Below, piece by piece: positions 40,506-49,723 of a DNA stretch of 64,000 nt; the first letter of the stretch is position 1; each line of letters starts with the position of its first letter. Below the pieces are notes generated by a model. That model was not told the origin of the DNA, did not search any database, and saw nothing but the letters and a program-made list of their open reading frames with translations. Both the position numbers and the translations under genes were made by a program. Where the stretch lies: positions 5,900-69,899 of the forward strand of contig CAZYVD010000008.1 in assembly GCA_964651045.1 (NCBI GenBank), written 5' to 3'. This DNA comes from CAZYVD01 sp964651045 (GTDB taxonomy: Bacteria; Zhuqueibacterota; QNDG01; DSAB01).

Positions 40506-43028
40506 CTACTTTTTCCCCTTACCATTCATCTCTTTTTCTCTGGTTATCTCGATAATATCCACACTTTTTGGACAGTCTCCAATAAGATATCTGCAAAAAT
40601 AGTCCGCTCTCAGCCAGAAAAAATATTCATTCATGTTTCCGTAGCCGTGCCTTTGACCAGGGAACAGGAAGAAATCGAATCGTTTGTTGGCCTTAATAAG
40701 GGCATTGGCAAGTCTGATTGTATTTGCCGGATGAACATTGTTGTCTATGTCACCAGTACATATAAGCAGATGACCCTTGAGATTTTTAGCGATTTCTGAA
40801 TTTTTGTCTATGTCATACTTAAATGTAACGTTTCCCTCATCGTCTGTAACCTCTTTTACTCCATGATGTTTCTCACTCCACCAGCGGTTGTAAATGTTAT
40901 TTTCATGATTTCCAGAAGAGGAAACAGCTACCTTGAAGAAATCGGGATATACGAGCATGGCAGCGGTTGACATGAAACCTCCACCAGAATGTCCAAAAAT
41001 GCCGACCTTATCAATATCTATAAAGGAATATCGGGCTGCAAGTTGTTCTATTGCCCTTTTCTTGTCTGCAAGACCATAGTCCCTGAGGTTTCCATATCCA
41101 TAGTTGTGGTACCACTTGGAACGGCTTGGATGTCCTCCTCTGTTTCCCACTGTAATTACTATGAATCCGAGTTGAGCAAGTCTATCTGTCCTGTCCATTC
41201 TTGTAGAAAAGGATTTATAGACTGCCTCTGTCTGAGGTCCTGGATATACATATTCAATGATTGGATATTTTTTTGTTGAATCAAAATCGAATGGCTTGTA
41301 CATAACACCATAGAGGTCTGTTATTCCGTCTGCGGCCTTGACCTTGAAGGGTTGTGGAAATTTATATCCTGCCTCCATAAGAAGAGATAGATCTGCTGTT
41401 TCAAGCTCAAGTATTTTATTTCCTCTGTTGTCAAATAGTGCTGATTTTGGTACTGTGTTTACTCGAGAGTAGTTATCGATAAAGAATCTGTTTGAATCGC
41501 ACATACGGATCCTGTGGTTGAAGTTACCGGGGTTAAGGAGCCTAAGGCCAGTGCCGTCGAAATTTATCCTGTAAAGATGGCTGTAATAGGGATCTTCACC
41601 TTCTTCTTTCCCATTTGCTATAAAGTATAACACCCGGTTCTTTTCATCTATACCTGCTATTGCGTCGCAGTGGAAGGGTCCTGATGTGATCTGATTTTTC
41701 AGGTTTCCATCTCCATCATAAAGATAGAAGTGGCCCCAACCATCCCTTTCAGACCAGTGGATCATCTCCCTGCCGTTGTCTATGAGTCTTAGTGGTCTGG
41801 TTTCTACATAGGTGTTGAGTCTCTCCTCTATTAGTACTTTAACATCACCACTCTTTGTGTCTGCCACACATATATCGATTCTCTTAAGGTCTCTGCTTGT
41901 TCGTGTAAAATAAAGTTTATCAGAAGTTTCTGCCAGCCACAGCCTGGGCCTATAATCGTCGTCTCTGTATTTTTGGAGGTATGGAGCGCTCAGGATGTTG
42001 AGGGTCTGATCAACAAATCTTTCAGACTTGACCTTTATTTTTTCTTTTGACGGAAAATCGAAAATCAAGATCTCATGCTGTGGGGCCTCCTTTTCGCCAG
42101 GCATATGGTACTTGTATGTCTCCAGTGTTGGTCTTGGTTCGGCAATAGAGTTTATAACCCAGAGTTCTTTGACCTTTCTGCTGTCTGTGCGAATCATTGC
42201 AAATTTTTTTGAATCTCTCGACCACAGGATGCTGACAGGTTTTCTTTTATCCTTATTCTTTTCCTTGTCGACATTAGTTTCACCCCAGGTTCTTATTTCG
42301 TAGCCATAATATTCAACACCATCTGTTGTCAATTGATGTTCTACTATTGTAGAATCTTCCTCATCTTCTAATGCCTTTAGATAATTTTCCCAGTCCATCC
42401 AGTATAGATTGTGGTGTCTTGCAAATATGACCTTTTGGCTGTCTGGTGCAATGGATGCCCATTTTGGTCGCTTGGGTGGTTTTTCATAATCTTTGAGATG
42501 TGTGAGTTTTCCAGTTTTAAGATCATACTCAAAGTAGTAAATCTTTTTCTTCTCTTCCTTTTTTTTCTTCTCTTTTTCTTTTTTCTTCTCTTTTTTTTCT
42601 TCCTTTTTCTTTTCTTCTGCCTTCTCTTCCTGAGAGCTTTCTACTTCAAAACGGATTGCTGTTTCACCCTTAACAAACTTTATCTTTTTAATTGGAATGT
42701 GCTGAGCATCATACGGATCTTTTATTATTTTAGTCAGCATTGCAGCCATTTTTGCATTATCGAATATTGGGGATTTTCTCTTTCTTACAGGATCTACAAT
42801 ATAAAACGTCTTACCCTCTGGAGTCTCATATAGATACCAGAACCTGTCGCTGAGTTTGAGCCAGTGAGGATCGACAGATGTGCTGAATACCATCTTCTTG
42901 ATTTTTTCTGGAGAAAATCGTGCTGCAAGTTTGTAGTTTGCCTTTGTGACAGGAGTGTTTTGAGACAGGGAAAATCCTGTAAAAACAAAGATTAATAACA
43001 ACAATAGAAAGATGTATTTTCTCTTCAT
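40506..43028 (-). CDS. Exported DPP-IV/prolyl oligopeptidase-family (S9B) peptidase
   Basis: An 840-residue serine peptidase with a signal peptide (about residues 1-22). The N-terminal beta-propeller (about 100-560) is interrupted at about 133-162 by a Lys/Glu-only stretch of about 30 residues, which is not usual for the family. The catalytic domain has the nucleophile Ser681 in GHSGGG, Asp762 in TGDIDNNVHP and His794 in QRHGYG, so the triad is complete. It probably removes dipeptides from the N-termini of peptides in the periplasm; specificity is not shown. It follows prfA by 21 bases on the minus strand. Confidence 0.92.
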   Translation of the reverse strand: MKRKYIFLLLLLIFVFTGFSLSQNTPVTKANYKLAARFSPEKIKKMVFSTSVDPHWLKLSDRFWYLYETPEGKTFYIVDPVRKRKSPIFDNAKMAAMLTKIIKDPYDAQHIPIKKIKFVKGETAIRFEVESSQEEKAEEKKKEEKKEKKKEKEKKKKEEKKKIYYFEYDLKTGKLTHLKDYEKPPKRPKWASIAPDSQKVIFARHHNLYWMDWENYLKALEDEEDSTIVEHQLTTDGVEYYGYEIRTWGETNVDKEKNKDKRKPVSILWSRDSKKFAMIRTDSRKVKELWVINSIAEPRPTLETYKYHMPGEKEAPQHEILIFDFPSKEKIKVKSERFVDQTLNILSAPYLQKYRDDDYRPRLWLAETSDKLYFTRTSRDLKRIDICVADTKSGDVKVLIEERLNTYVETRPLRLIDNGREMIHWSERDGWGHFYLYDGDGNLKNQITSGPFHCDAIAGIDEKNRVLYFIANGKEEGEDPYYSHLYRINFDGTGLRLLNPGNFNHRIRMCDSNRFFIDNYSRVNTVPKSALFDNRGNKILELETADLSLLMEAGYKFPQPFKVKAADGITDLYGVMYKPFDFDSTKKYPIIEYVYPGPQTEAVYKSFSTRMDRTDRLAQLGFIVITVGNRGGHPSRSKWYHNYGYGNLRDYGLADKKRAIEQLAARYSFIDIDKVGIFGHSGGGFMSTAAMLVYPDFFKVAVSSSGNHENNIYNRWWSEKHHGVKEVTDDEGNVTFKYDIDKNSEIAKNLKGHLLICTGDIDNNVHPANTIRLANALIKANKRFDFFLFPGQRHGYGNMNEYFFWLRADYFCRYLIGDCPKSVDIIEITREKEMNGKGKK

Positions 43029-43049
43029 TTTTTTCTCCTTTCAGTTTGT

Positions 43050-44144
43050 TCATAATCTCGATACATTCATCTTTTCTTCCTGCTCGGCGATCTGCATCTT
43101 TTCTATGATCTCATCAAGATCGCCAGCCATGATCTGCTGCAGTTTATAGAGCGTAAGGTTGATGCGGTGATCGGTAACCCTTCCCTGTGGGAAATTGTAT
43201 GTACGGATTTTAGCGCTTCTGTCTCCTGATCCTATTATTGATCGTCTATTAGCGGCAATTTTGGCCTCTTCCTCTTTCTTCTTTTTATCAAAGAGGCGGG
43301 CCCTTAAGACCCTCATTGCCTTTGCCTTGTTTTTATGCTGCGACTTCTCATCCTGACATGTGACAACTATACCTGTTGGAATGTGAGTTATCCTGACTGC
43401 AGAGTCGGTTGTGTTTACACTCTGTCCGCCCGGTCCTGATGAACGATAGACATCTATTCTGATGTCTTTCTGTTCGATTTCAATATCAACCTCATCCGCC
43501 TCTGGAAGTACTACAACAGAAGCTGCAGAAGTGTGCACCCTTCCTCCTGTTTCGGTTTCTGGGATACGCTGTACCCTGTGGACTCCATTTTCATACTTCA
43601 ATTTGCCGTAGACATCTTCGCCTGTTACAGAAAATATAATTTCTTTAAATCCTCCAAGTTCTGTAGGACTGGTGCTCATGATTTCAGATCTCCATCCCTT
43701 TCTCTCGATGTATTTAGAGTACATCCTGTATAGATCTGCTGCAAAGAGTGCAGCCTCTTCGCCTCCTGTGCCAGATCTGATTTCCATGATAACATTTTTA
43801 CTGTCGCTCGGATCTTTTGGTATTAGCAGCCTCTTTAGTGCAATCTGAACCTCTTCCCTCTTTTTCTCATACTCTTGAAGTTCTTCCCTTGCAAGTTCTT
43901 TTAACTCCTGGTCGTTGGAGGATCGAACTATCTCTCTGTCCTCTTCTATTCTTTTTACTATCTCTCTATACTCTTCAGTTTTCTCGGCAATTTCAGAGAG
44001 ATGCTTATACTCTCTGGTAAGGCTGGCAAGTCTTTCTGGATTGTTTAGAGTCGATGGATCTTCTAGAGACTTTTCGACCTCTTCGAGTCTTGCCTCAAGG
44101 AGCGATGTTTTTTCAAGAAGAGGGTCTTTATCGATTGGTTCCAT
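43050..44144 (-). CDS. prfA: Peptide chain release factor 1
   Basis: A 364-residue RF1. The GGQ loop is in RSSGPGGQSVNTTDSA, and the codon-recognition tripeptide region is in HRVQRIPETETGGRVHTSAASV, with PET as in RF1 (UAA/UAG). The N-terminal helical domain (about 1-105) and the C-terminal NFPQGRVTDHRINLTL segment are present. Usually prmC (hemK), which methylates the GGQ Gln, follows prfA; here the peptidase gene does, and no prmC is in the window. It follows yqhQ by 12 bases, another common neighbour pair. Confidence 0.97.
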   Translation of the reverse strand: MEPIDKDPLLEKTSLLEARLEEVEKSLEDPSTLNNPERLASLTREYKHLSEIAEKTEEYREIVKRIEEDREIVRSSNDQELKELAREELQEYEKKREEVQIALKRLLIPKDPSDSKNVIMEIRSGTGGEEAALFAADLYRMYSKYIERKGWRSEIMSTSPTELGGFKEIIFSVTGEDVYGKLKYENGVHRVQRIPETETGGRVHTSAASVVVLPEADEVDIEIEQKDIRIDVYRSSGPGGQSVNTTDSAVRITHIPTGIVVTCQDEKSQHKNKAKAMRVLRARLFDKKKKEEEAKIAANRRSIIGSGDRSAKIRTYNFPQGRVTDHRINLTLYKLQQIMAGDLDEIIEKMQIAEQEEKMNVSRL

Positions 44145-44156
44145 TTTTTTCTCTGT

Positions 44157-45077
44157 TTATGAGTTGTATATTACTACATCAGGGTCGACATTTTCTCCTA
44201 AGGCGCTCTTTAATGCTATTAGTCCGACTTCGAGCTGGCTGTCGTCCGGCTCTTTTGTCGTTATCCTTTGAAGCCAGAGGCCTGGTGCCACGACTATTTT
44301 TGAAATCCATGCACCAAACCTGGTTTCTGAGAGTCGAATGATCTCATAAGAGATACCGCCTATAATAGGAATGAACAGGAAGCGTATTAGTCTGTCACCA
44401 ACATCCTGTGGTCTTCCAAGAAATACAAAGACTACAAGAGCGACTAAGATTACTACCAAGAGAAAACTCGTACCACACCTAGGATGGTGTGTTTTGAAGG
44501 GTTTTACACCTTCTAACGTGAGGGGCATTCCATTCTCATAGGCATAGATTGTCTTGTGTTCTGCACCGTGATATTCGAAAACCCTTCTTATCTCTTTCCA
44601 TAAACTGATAAGACCGAGATACAGGAGAAAGAGAGCAAGGCGAATAGTACCGTCTATCAGGTTAAACAGCAGCCCACCTTTTACACCGGTTAATTCTGTT
44701 AATAACAAGGGAAGATAAAAGAAGAAGGCGATTCCCAAAATCAAAGAGAAGACAACTGTTACTCCCAGAAGTAGTTTTGATCCCCCGCCCTTACTTTTTT
44801 TAGATCTTTTTGTTTTTTCCTCTTCTATTGCAATTTCACCCGAAAAATTTAATGCCCTGATTCCAAGAACTAATGATTCAATTAGAATAACACCACCTCT
44901 GATAAATGGGAGGCCGAGCAATTTAAATCGTTTTGTATAGGATCGAAATGGGTCTCTTTTCAGTACTATTTTGTTGTCTCCTCTCCTTACTGCAACAGCA
45001 ACATACTCCGGTGAGCGCATCATTACACCTTCTATTACTGCCTGACCTCCGACGTGTATTTTTTTTGCTTTACTCAT
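44157..45077 (-). CDS. YqhQ-like DUF1385 membrane protein
   Basis: A 306-residue protein that starts with the family signature HVGGQAVIEGVMMRSPEYVAVAVR, visible as GGQAVIEGVMMR. About five hydrophobic helices follow (about 60-80, 108-125, 150-165, 203-222, 232-250). A histidine-containing segment EYHGAEHKTIYAYE is conserved in the family. The function of DUF1385 is unknown; the gene is usually beside prfA and rpmE, as here. AGGGAA precedes the ATG. Confidence 0.9.
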   Translation of the reverse strand: MSKAKKIHVGGQAVIEGVMMRSPEYVAVAVRRGDNKIVLKRDPFRSYTKRFKLLGLPFIRGGVILIESLVLGIRALNFSGEIAIEEEKTKRSKKSKGGGSKLLLGVTVVFSLILGIAFFFYLPLLLTELTGVKGGLLFNLIDGTIRLALFLLYLGLISLWKEIRRVFEYHGAEHKTIYAYENGMPLTLEGVKPFKTHHPRCGTSFLLVVILVALVVFVFLGRPQDVGDRLIRFLFIPIIGGISYEIIRLSETRFGAWISKIVVAPGLWLQRITTKEPDDSQLEVGLIALKSALGENVDPDVVIYNS

Positions 45078-45097
45078 TTACGTTCCCTATTAAATAT

Positions 45098-45134
45098 AAA
45101 AAACGGAATACAGCCGCTGAGTGCTATATTCCGT
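45098..45134 (-). terminator. Terminator-like hairpin between rpmE and yqhQ
   Basis: On the minus strand ACGGAATA pairs with TATTCCGT, with inner GC/GC pairs and a loop, followed by TTTTTTATATTT. It lies 22 bases after the rpmE stop codon and only 21 bases before the yqhQ ATG, so it ends or weakens the rpmE transcript. Confidence 0.7.
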
Positions 45135-45155
45135 ATGTAGCTTTCAATTGATTTA

Positions 45156-45383
45156 CTATGAAGATTTATTTTTGATTTCCTTGTTGTGCAGTTTATATTT
45201 TCTGAGATATTTTTCAACCCGTCCTGCAGAATCAACGAGCTTTTGCTTACCAGTGAAGAATGGATGGCAGTTTGAGCATATTTCTACATTGATCGACTCT
45301 ACAGTGGATCTTGTTTCAAAAGTATTTCCACATGCACAGGTCACTTTGCATTTAGTATATTTTGGATGAATATCTTTTTTCAA
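45156..45383 (-). CDS. rpmE: 50S ribosomal protein L31, zinc-binding form
   Basis: A 75-residue protein. It starts MKKDIHPKYTKCKVTC and has Cys16-x-Cys18 and Cys36-x2-Cys39 (CACGN and CSNC), so it is the Zn-containing C+ type, followed by HPFFTGKQKLVDSAGRVEKY, read here as HPFFTGKQK and GRVEKY. The C-terminal tail is Lys-rich. The start is TTG at 45383 with GGAGG 8 bases upstream. It is followed by a terminator-like hairpin and by yqhQ and prfA. Confidence 0.96.
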   Translation of the reverse strand: MKKDIHPKYTKCKVTCACGNTFETRSTVESINVEICSNCHPFFTGKQKLVDSAGRVEKYLRKYKLHNKEIKNKSS

Positions 45384-45418
45384 CTTTAAAACCTCCGATT
45401 ATGAATCTAACAGACGTC

Positions 45419-45447
45419 AATTTAACAAATCGATATAATTTAATCAA
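45419..45447 (-). promoter_or_regulatory. Probable promoter for rpmE
   Basis: On the minus strand TTGATT (45447-45442), a 17-base spacer and TAAATT (45424-45419). A second candidate, TTGACA with TAAATT at 45638-45611, lies farther up. The 274-base gap between rho and rpmE contains no gene that I can see. Confidence 0.4.
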
Positions 45448-45657
45448 GTAAAAAAGTAATCTTAATTGGAAAACGGAACCAACATGGTACCCCCCTGGTG
45501 GAGTTGAAAGTGTTTGGGAGAAGAGAGGCATAGAATATTTTATAAAAGATCGTTTTTAAAAACCATGCAGAAATGTATAGATACAGAACATCAACATCAA
45601 AAGGTGATGAAATTTAAAATAGTGTTTTATTTTGTCAAAAATTGATCTGAAAGATTT

Positions 45658-46905
45658 TTATGAGTTCATGGAGTTTAAGAATTCCGCATTGTTTTTTGTA
45701 CCCTTCATCTTCTGAAGTAGGAATTCCATTGCCTCTGTCATTGTCATCTCATTCAACAGTTTTCTTAATATCCAGACTCTGTTGAGTTCGTTTTTAGCAA
45801 GTAGAAGTTCTTCCTTTCTTGTTCCAGATTTATTAATGTCTATTGCAGGAAAGATTCTGCGGTCAGAGAGCTGTCTGTTGAGCTGCAATTCCATGTTTCC
45901 GGTTCCCTTAAACTCCTCAAAGATCACCTCATCCATTCTGCTTCCTGTGTCTATCAGTGCTGTTGCTATAACTGTCAGGCTTCCTCCCTCTTCGACATTT
46001 CTTGCAGCACCAAAAAACCTTTTTGGACGATGAAGCGCATTTGAATCAACACCTCCAGAGAGTATCTTTCCTGATAATGGAACCACAACATTATGTGCTC
46101 TTGCAAGACGGGTGAGTGAGTCGAGAAGAATTACTACATCGTGCCCATATTCTACAAGTCTCTTTGCCTTTTCGAGAACCATGTCTGCAACCTGAACATG
46201 TCTTTCTGCCGGCTCATCGAATGTGGAGCTTATGACCTCTGCATTTACAGATCGTTCCATGTCTGTTACCTCTTCGGGTCTCTCATCGATAAGCAGAACG
46301 ATTAGTGTTATCTCGGGATGATTTGTTGTGATTGAGTTGGCAATCTTCTGAAGAATCGTGGTCTTTCCTGTTCTTGGCTGAGCAACTATTAACCCCCTTT
46401 GCCCCTTGCCAATAGGTGTGAGCATGTCCATTATTCTGGTTGTGAAATCTCTTGCATCCCTTTCCAGCTTTATTCGTTCGTTTGGATAGAGTGGAGTGAG
46501 ATTGTCAAAGAGTATCTTGTGTTTGGCCTCTTCAGGATTTTCATAATTTACTGCCTCGACCTTGATCAGGGCAAAAAATCTCTCGTTTTCTTTTGGTGGT
46601 CTTACCTGTCCACTCACAACGTCTCCTGTTCTTAGACTGAACCTCTTGATCTGGGACGGAGAAACATAGATATCGTCTGGTCCAGGGAGATAATTTGTAT
46701 CTGCAGAGCGCAAAAATCCATAGCCATCCGGCAGTATTTCGAGTACTCCTTCTGAGAAGATGTTTCCATCCTTTTGAGTCTGAGTTTCTAAAATCTTGAA
46801 TATGAGTTCCTGTTTCCTCAAGCCTGAGTATCCAGGAACATTCATTCCCTGTGCCAGAGATATTAGTTCAGAGATCTTCATTTTTTGTAATTCTGCAATA
46901 TCCAT
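45658..46905 (-). CDS. rho: Transcription termination factor Rho
   Basis: A 415-residue hexameric RNA helicase. It has the N-terminal RhoN helices (LQKMKISELISLAQ), the cold-shock RNA-binding domain with ILPDGYGFLRS and the primary-site residues (about 50-125), and the ATPase core with Walker A VAQPRTGKTT (about 174-183), LLIDERPEEV (Walker B region), the Q loop and LSGGVDSNALHRPKRFFGAARN R-loop-like segment. The length is normal. It lies upstream of rpmE in the same direction, a common order. Confidence 0.97.
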   Translation of the reverse strand: MDIAELQKMKISELISLAQGMNVPGYSGLRKQELIFKILETQTQKDGNIFSEGVLEILPDGYGFLRSADTNYLPGPDDIYVSPSQIKRFSLRTGDVVSGQVRPPKENERFFALIKVEAVNYENPEEAKHKILFDNLTPLYPNERIKLERDARDFTTRIMDMLTPIGKGQRGLIVAQPRTGKTTILQKIANSITTNHPEITLIVLLIDERPEEVTDMERSVNAEVISSTFDEPAERHVQVADMVLEKAKRLVEYGHDVVILLDSLTRLARAHNVVVPLSGKILSGGVDSNALHRPKRFFGAARNVEEGGSLTVIATALIDTGSRMDEVIFEEFKGTGNMELQLNRQLSDRRIFPAIDINKSGTRKEELLLAKNELNRVWILRKLLNEMTMTEAMEFLLQKMKGTKNNAEFLNSMNS

Positions 46906-46941
46906 CTAATACCCCTCTATTGATAATGTTAAGAATCAAAG

Positions 46942-46960
46942 TATAGTAAAACTTACTATA
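46942..46960. repeat. Perfect inverted repeat upstream of rho
   Basis: TATAGTAA (46942-46949) and TTACTATA (46953-46960) around AAC, 37 bases before the rho ATG on the minus strand. It could be an operator or part of the rho leader. Confidence 0.4.
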
Positions 46961-47155
46961 TGATACTTCTTTCTGAATTCTCCTCTTTATTAAAATTAAT
47001 GGTTGAATTTTACAACAATAAGATACTTTTAAATGGTTAAAGAGGCCATCAGAAGCAATGTTTGTAATTCTACATCTTTTAAAAGAATTTAAAAAATTCT
47101 ATTATTTTGTCAAGTACAATATTAAATTTTTATATTTTTCTTTCGGATCATTTTC

Positions 47156-47184
47156 TTGACAAAGAATATAATAATAGGTATATT
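47156..47184 (+). promoter_or_regulatory. Strong sigma-70 promoter for nadA
   Basis: TTGACA (47156-47161), exactly 17 bases, TATATT (47179-47184), 28 bases before the nadA ATG. Confidence 0.7.
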
Positions 47185-47212
47185 TTAAAAGTATATTTAT
47201 AAGGCAGTAGTA

Positions 47213-48121
47213 ATGAATAAACAAATATTAAGAAAAGATATAGAAGATCTTAAGAAAAAGAAAGATGCAGTAATACTGGTTCATAACTATCAGATAGGTG
47301 AAGTTCAGGACATGGCCGATTATCTTGGTGATTCACTCGGGCTTTCTCAAAAAGCAGCGGTTGTCTCTAACTCCATGATCGTATTCTGCGGAGTAAGGTT
47401 CATGGCAGAAACTGCAAAGATTCTATCTCCAGAAAAGAAGGTTATTCTCTCACACATGGATGCTGGTTGTCCAATGGCAGAGATGGTAGATGTCGAGAAT
47501 CTGAGGAAACTTAAAGAGAAACACAGAGATGCGGTTGTTGTTACGTATGTTAACTCAACTGCAGATGTAAAGGCAGAATCGGATGTTTGCTGTACATCTG
47601 CAAATGCTGTCAAGGTAGTTCAGAACATCGAGGCAGATGAGATAATCTTTACTCCTGATAAAAATCTTGCCTCTTATGTCCAGAGATTCACCGATAAGAA
47701 GATAATACCCTGGGATGGATTCTGTTATGTGCATAACAGGTTCACAAGAGAGGAGGTGATAGCGGCTAAAAGGGCACATCCGGATGGTGTTTTGATGGTT
47801 CATCCTGAATGTAGGCCTGAGGTGATTGATGTGGCGGATGAGGTTCTGTCAACAGGTGGAATGGTTCGATTTGCAAGGGAGTCCTCATATAAGAAGTTTC
47901 TCGTTGGTACAGAGGAGGGAATAATTTATAGGCTGAAAAAGGAGAATCCTGAAAAGATATTCTACTCGGCAGGCAGCGCAAAGATGTGCAGGGGCATGAA
48001 ATTGACAAGACTGGAGGATCTACACGAGGCCCTTGCCACAGAACAATTAGAAATAGATTTACCTGATGATATCATCTCGAGGGCAAGAAAATCTCTTGAG
48101 AGGATGTTGGAATATGTCTGA
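47213..48121 (+). CDS. nadA: Quinolinate synthase A
   Basis: A 302-residue 4Fe-4S enzyme that joins iminoaspartate and dihydroxyacetone phosphate to quinolinate, the first ring of NAD. Motifs LVHNYQIGEVQDMADYLGDS (in part) and GVRFMAETAKI are present, and three cluster Cys at residues 86 (MDAGCPMA), 171 (WDGFCYVH) and 259 (AKMCRGMK) align with the known positions in Thermotoga NadA by spacing. The partner nadB is encoded at 51000 on the other strand; nadC is not seen. Its last 8 bases overlap mnmA. Confidence 0.96.
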   Translation: MNKQILRKDIEDLKKKKDAVILVHNYQIGEVQDMADYLGDSLGLSQKAAVVSNSMIVFCGVRFMAETAKILSPEKKVILSHMDAGCPMAEMVDVENLRKLKEKHRDAVVVTYVNSTADVKAESDVCCTSANAVKVVQNIEADEIIFTPDKNLASYVQRFTDKKIIPWDGFCYVHNRFTREEVIAAKRAHPDGVLMVHPECRPEVIDVADEVLSTGGMVRFARESSYKKFLVGTEEGIIYRLKKENPEKIFYSAGSAKMCRGMKLTRLEDLHEALATEQLEIDLPDDIISRARKSLERMLEYV

Positions 48122-49199
48122 GGATCGGGTTGTGGTAGCAATGAGCGGTGGAGTCGATTCATCTGTTGCTGCCGCATTTTTAATAGAAAAGGGATATGAA
48201 GTAATAGGTGTGACAATAAAGCGATGGTCGGAAAGTTTTGATAGAGATTCATGGAAAGATATTGAGGATGCCAGAAGAGTTGCCGAAAAATTGAAAATTC
48301 CACATCATGTTCTCTCTCTTGATGCCCAATTTGAAAGGAAAGTTGTAGATTATTTTGTTTCTGAATATTTAAAAGGAAGGACACCAAACCCCTGTGCGCT
48401 ATGCAACCCCAATATAAAATTTGGAGATCTGTTTCTGTTTGCAGAGAGGATGAATGCAAAATACATATGTACAGGTCATTATGCAATTATCTCATCTAGA
48501 GATGGGATGCCTGTTTTAAGAAGGGGAAAAGAGAGGGCAAAGGATCAGTCCTATTTTCTTGCGCGACTGAAGCGGGAGTCTCTAAGCAGGATCATATTTC
48601 CTGTTGGCAGCTTTCCGAAGTCGAAGATTAGGAAGCTTGCAGAGAGGTTTGGACTTCACATATCTGACAAAAAAGAGAGTCAGGAGGTCTGCTTTGTTCC
48701 TGATGGGAAGGTAGCAGAGTTTGTAAAGAGGTATTCTGGAAGTAAGATTTTACCCGGCCCTATTGTAGATATGGATGGAAATGTTATCGGCACTCACGAT
48801 GGGATAGTCGGATATACAATAGGCCAGAGGAAGGGTCTGGGAGTCAGTAGTGACAGACCCCTTTATATAATAAAGATAGATTGTTCAACAAATACAATCT
48901 ATGTTGGGAACAAAGAAGATCTTTATAATAAAAGATTTATTGCAAAGAACCCTAACTGGATTGGTTTTGATGGAGGCATGGAGGCATTCAGAGCAGTTGT
49001 AAAGATAAGATATCAACATCGAGCAGCAGCAGCAAGGATCAGAGTAGTTGATAGTAGCCAGCTGGATATCCAGTTCGAGAAGAAACAGAGGGCCATAACA
49101 CCAGGTCAGCTTGCAGTATTTTATGATGGAGATGTTGTATTGGGTTCAGCATGGATCGATAGAGTAATTAATGAGAAAAATGAGAAGGAGAAGCAATGA
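48114..49199 (+). CDS. mnmA: tRNA-specific 2-thiouridylase MnmA
   Basis: About 361 residues from ATG 48114. The PP-loop is AMSGGVDSSVAAA, the acceptor region has the catalytic Cys pair, one in RTPNPCALCNPNIKF and one in QEVCFVPDG, and CTGHYA and KDQSYFLARL are tRNA- and ATP-contact segments. The C-terminal beta-barrel domain is present (ITPGQLAVFYDGD). It thiolates U34 of Lys, Glu and Gln tRNAs. It shares ATGA with the thioredoxin-like gene at its end, so they are coupled. Confidence 0.96.
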   Translation: MSEDRVVVAMSGGVDSSVAAAFLIEKGYEVIGVTIKRWSESFDRDSWKDIEDARRVAEKLKIPHHVLSLDAQFERKVVDYFVSEYLKGRTPNPCALCNPNIKFGDLFLFAERMNAKYICTGHYAIISSRDGMPVLRRGKERAKDQSYFLARLKRESLSRIIFPVGSFPKSKIRKLAERFGLHISDKKESQEVCFVPDGKVAEFVKRYSGSKILPGPIVDMDGNVIGTHDGIVGYTIGQRKGLGVSSDRPLYIIKIDCSTNTIYVGNKEDLYNKRFIAKNPNWIGFDGGMEAFRAVVKIRYQHRAAAARIRVVDSSQLDIQFEKKQRAITPGQLAVFYDGDVVLGSAWIDRVINEKNEKEKQ

Positions 49200-49654
49200 G
49201 AAGAGAATTTGTTAAATGTCTGATGCCCTTTTTAGTATTGTTTGTTTTTTTTGTCCTTGTGTCTGACTGTACAAAGAAGAAGGATCAGGGGATTGAGTGG
49301 ATGACAGACCTGCAAAAAGCACTTACTATTGCAGAGAAACAAGACAAGCCACTGATGATTGACTTTATGGCAACATGGTGCCCGCCATGCAAGAAGATGG
49401 AGGATTCTACATTCAGCGACCCGCGAGTAATAGAAAAGGCTGGATCGTTTGTAACGCTTCGCATCGATGTTGACAAGCAGGGAGAGATTGCGGATAAATA
49501 TAACTGCAATGCGAGCAAATATGGGGGCATAGGAATTCCAAACATACTATTCATGACACATGAAGAAAAGAGGCTTAGACACATCATTGGCTACAGGAAG
49601 CCGGATGTGCTTCTTTCAGAAATGGATTCTGTGCTGTCGGTTTACTATAAATAG
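49196..49654 (+). CDS. Thioredoxin-like lipoprotein (DsbD C-terminal/Thioredoxin_7 type)
   Basis: A 152-residue exported protein. The signal peptide ends in a lipobox-like LVSDC, with Cys25 as the likely lipid site. The thioredoxin domain has LMIDFMATWCPPCKKM, with redox Cys62 and Cys65 in WCPPC, and the cis-Pro segment GIPNILFMT. Such small one-domain proteins keep periplasmic thiols reduced or oxidised; the direction is not clear. It overlaps mnmA by 4 bases and is followed by panB. Confidence 0.85.
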   Translation: MRREFVKCLMPFLVLFVFFVLVSDCTKKKDQGIEWMTDLQKALTIAEKQDKPLMIDFMATWCPPCKKMEDSTFSDPRVIEKAGSFVTLRIDVDKQGEIADKYNCNASKYGGIGIPNILFMTHEEKRLRHIIGYRKPDVLLSEMDSVLSVYYK

Positions 49655-49723
49655 GACTCTGGTTTTATGCTTGTCTGAGATTTATTGGTTTTGGCTTCCT
49701 GTTTATACGCGGAGAAAAAGACA

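Larger units (their letters stand above)
46906..47212. other. Intergenic region between divergent rho and nadA
   Basis: No coding frame is supported in these 307 AT-rich bases. It contains an 8-bp inverted repeat (46942-46960) near rho, a small A/T-rich inverted repeat at 47084-47100 and the nadA promoter at 47156-47184. Confidence 0.65.

Noticed and set aside
45384..45657. L31 leader RNA or mobile-element remnant before rpmE
   Set aside because: A C-rich segment near 45490 looked odd, but I could not find a conserved fold or terminal repeats, and a nearer promoter leaves only a short leader.
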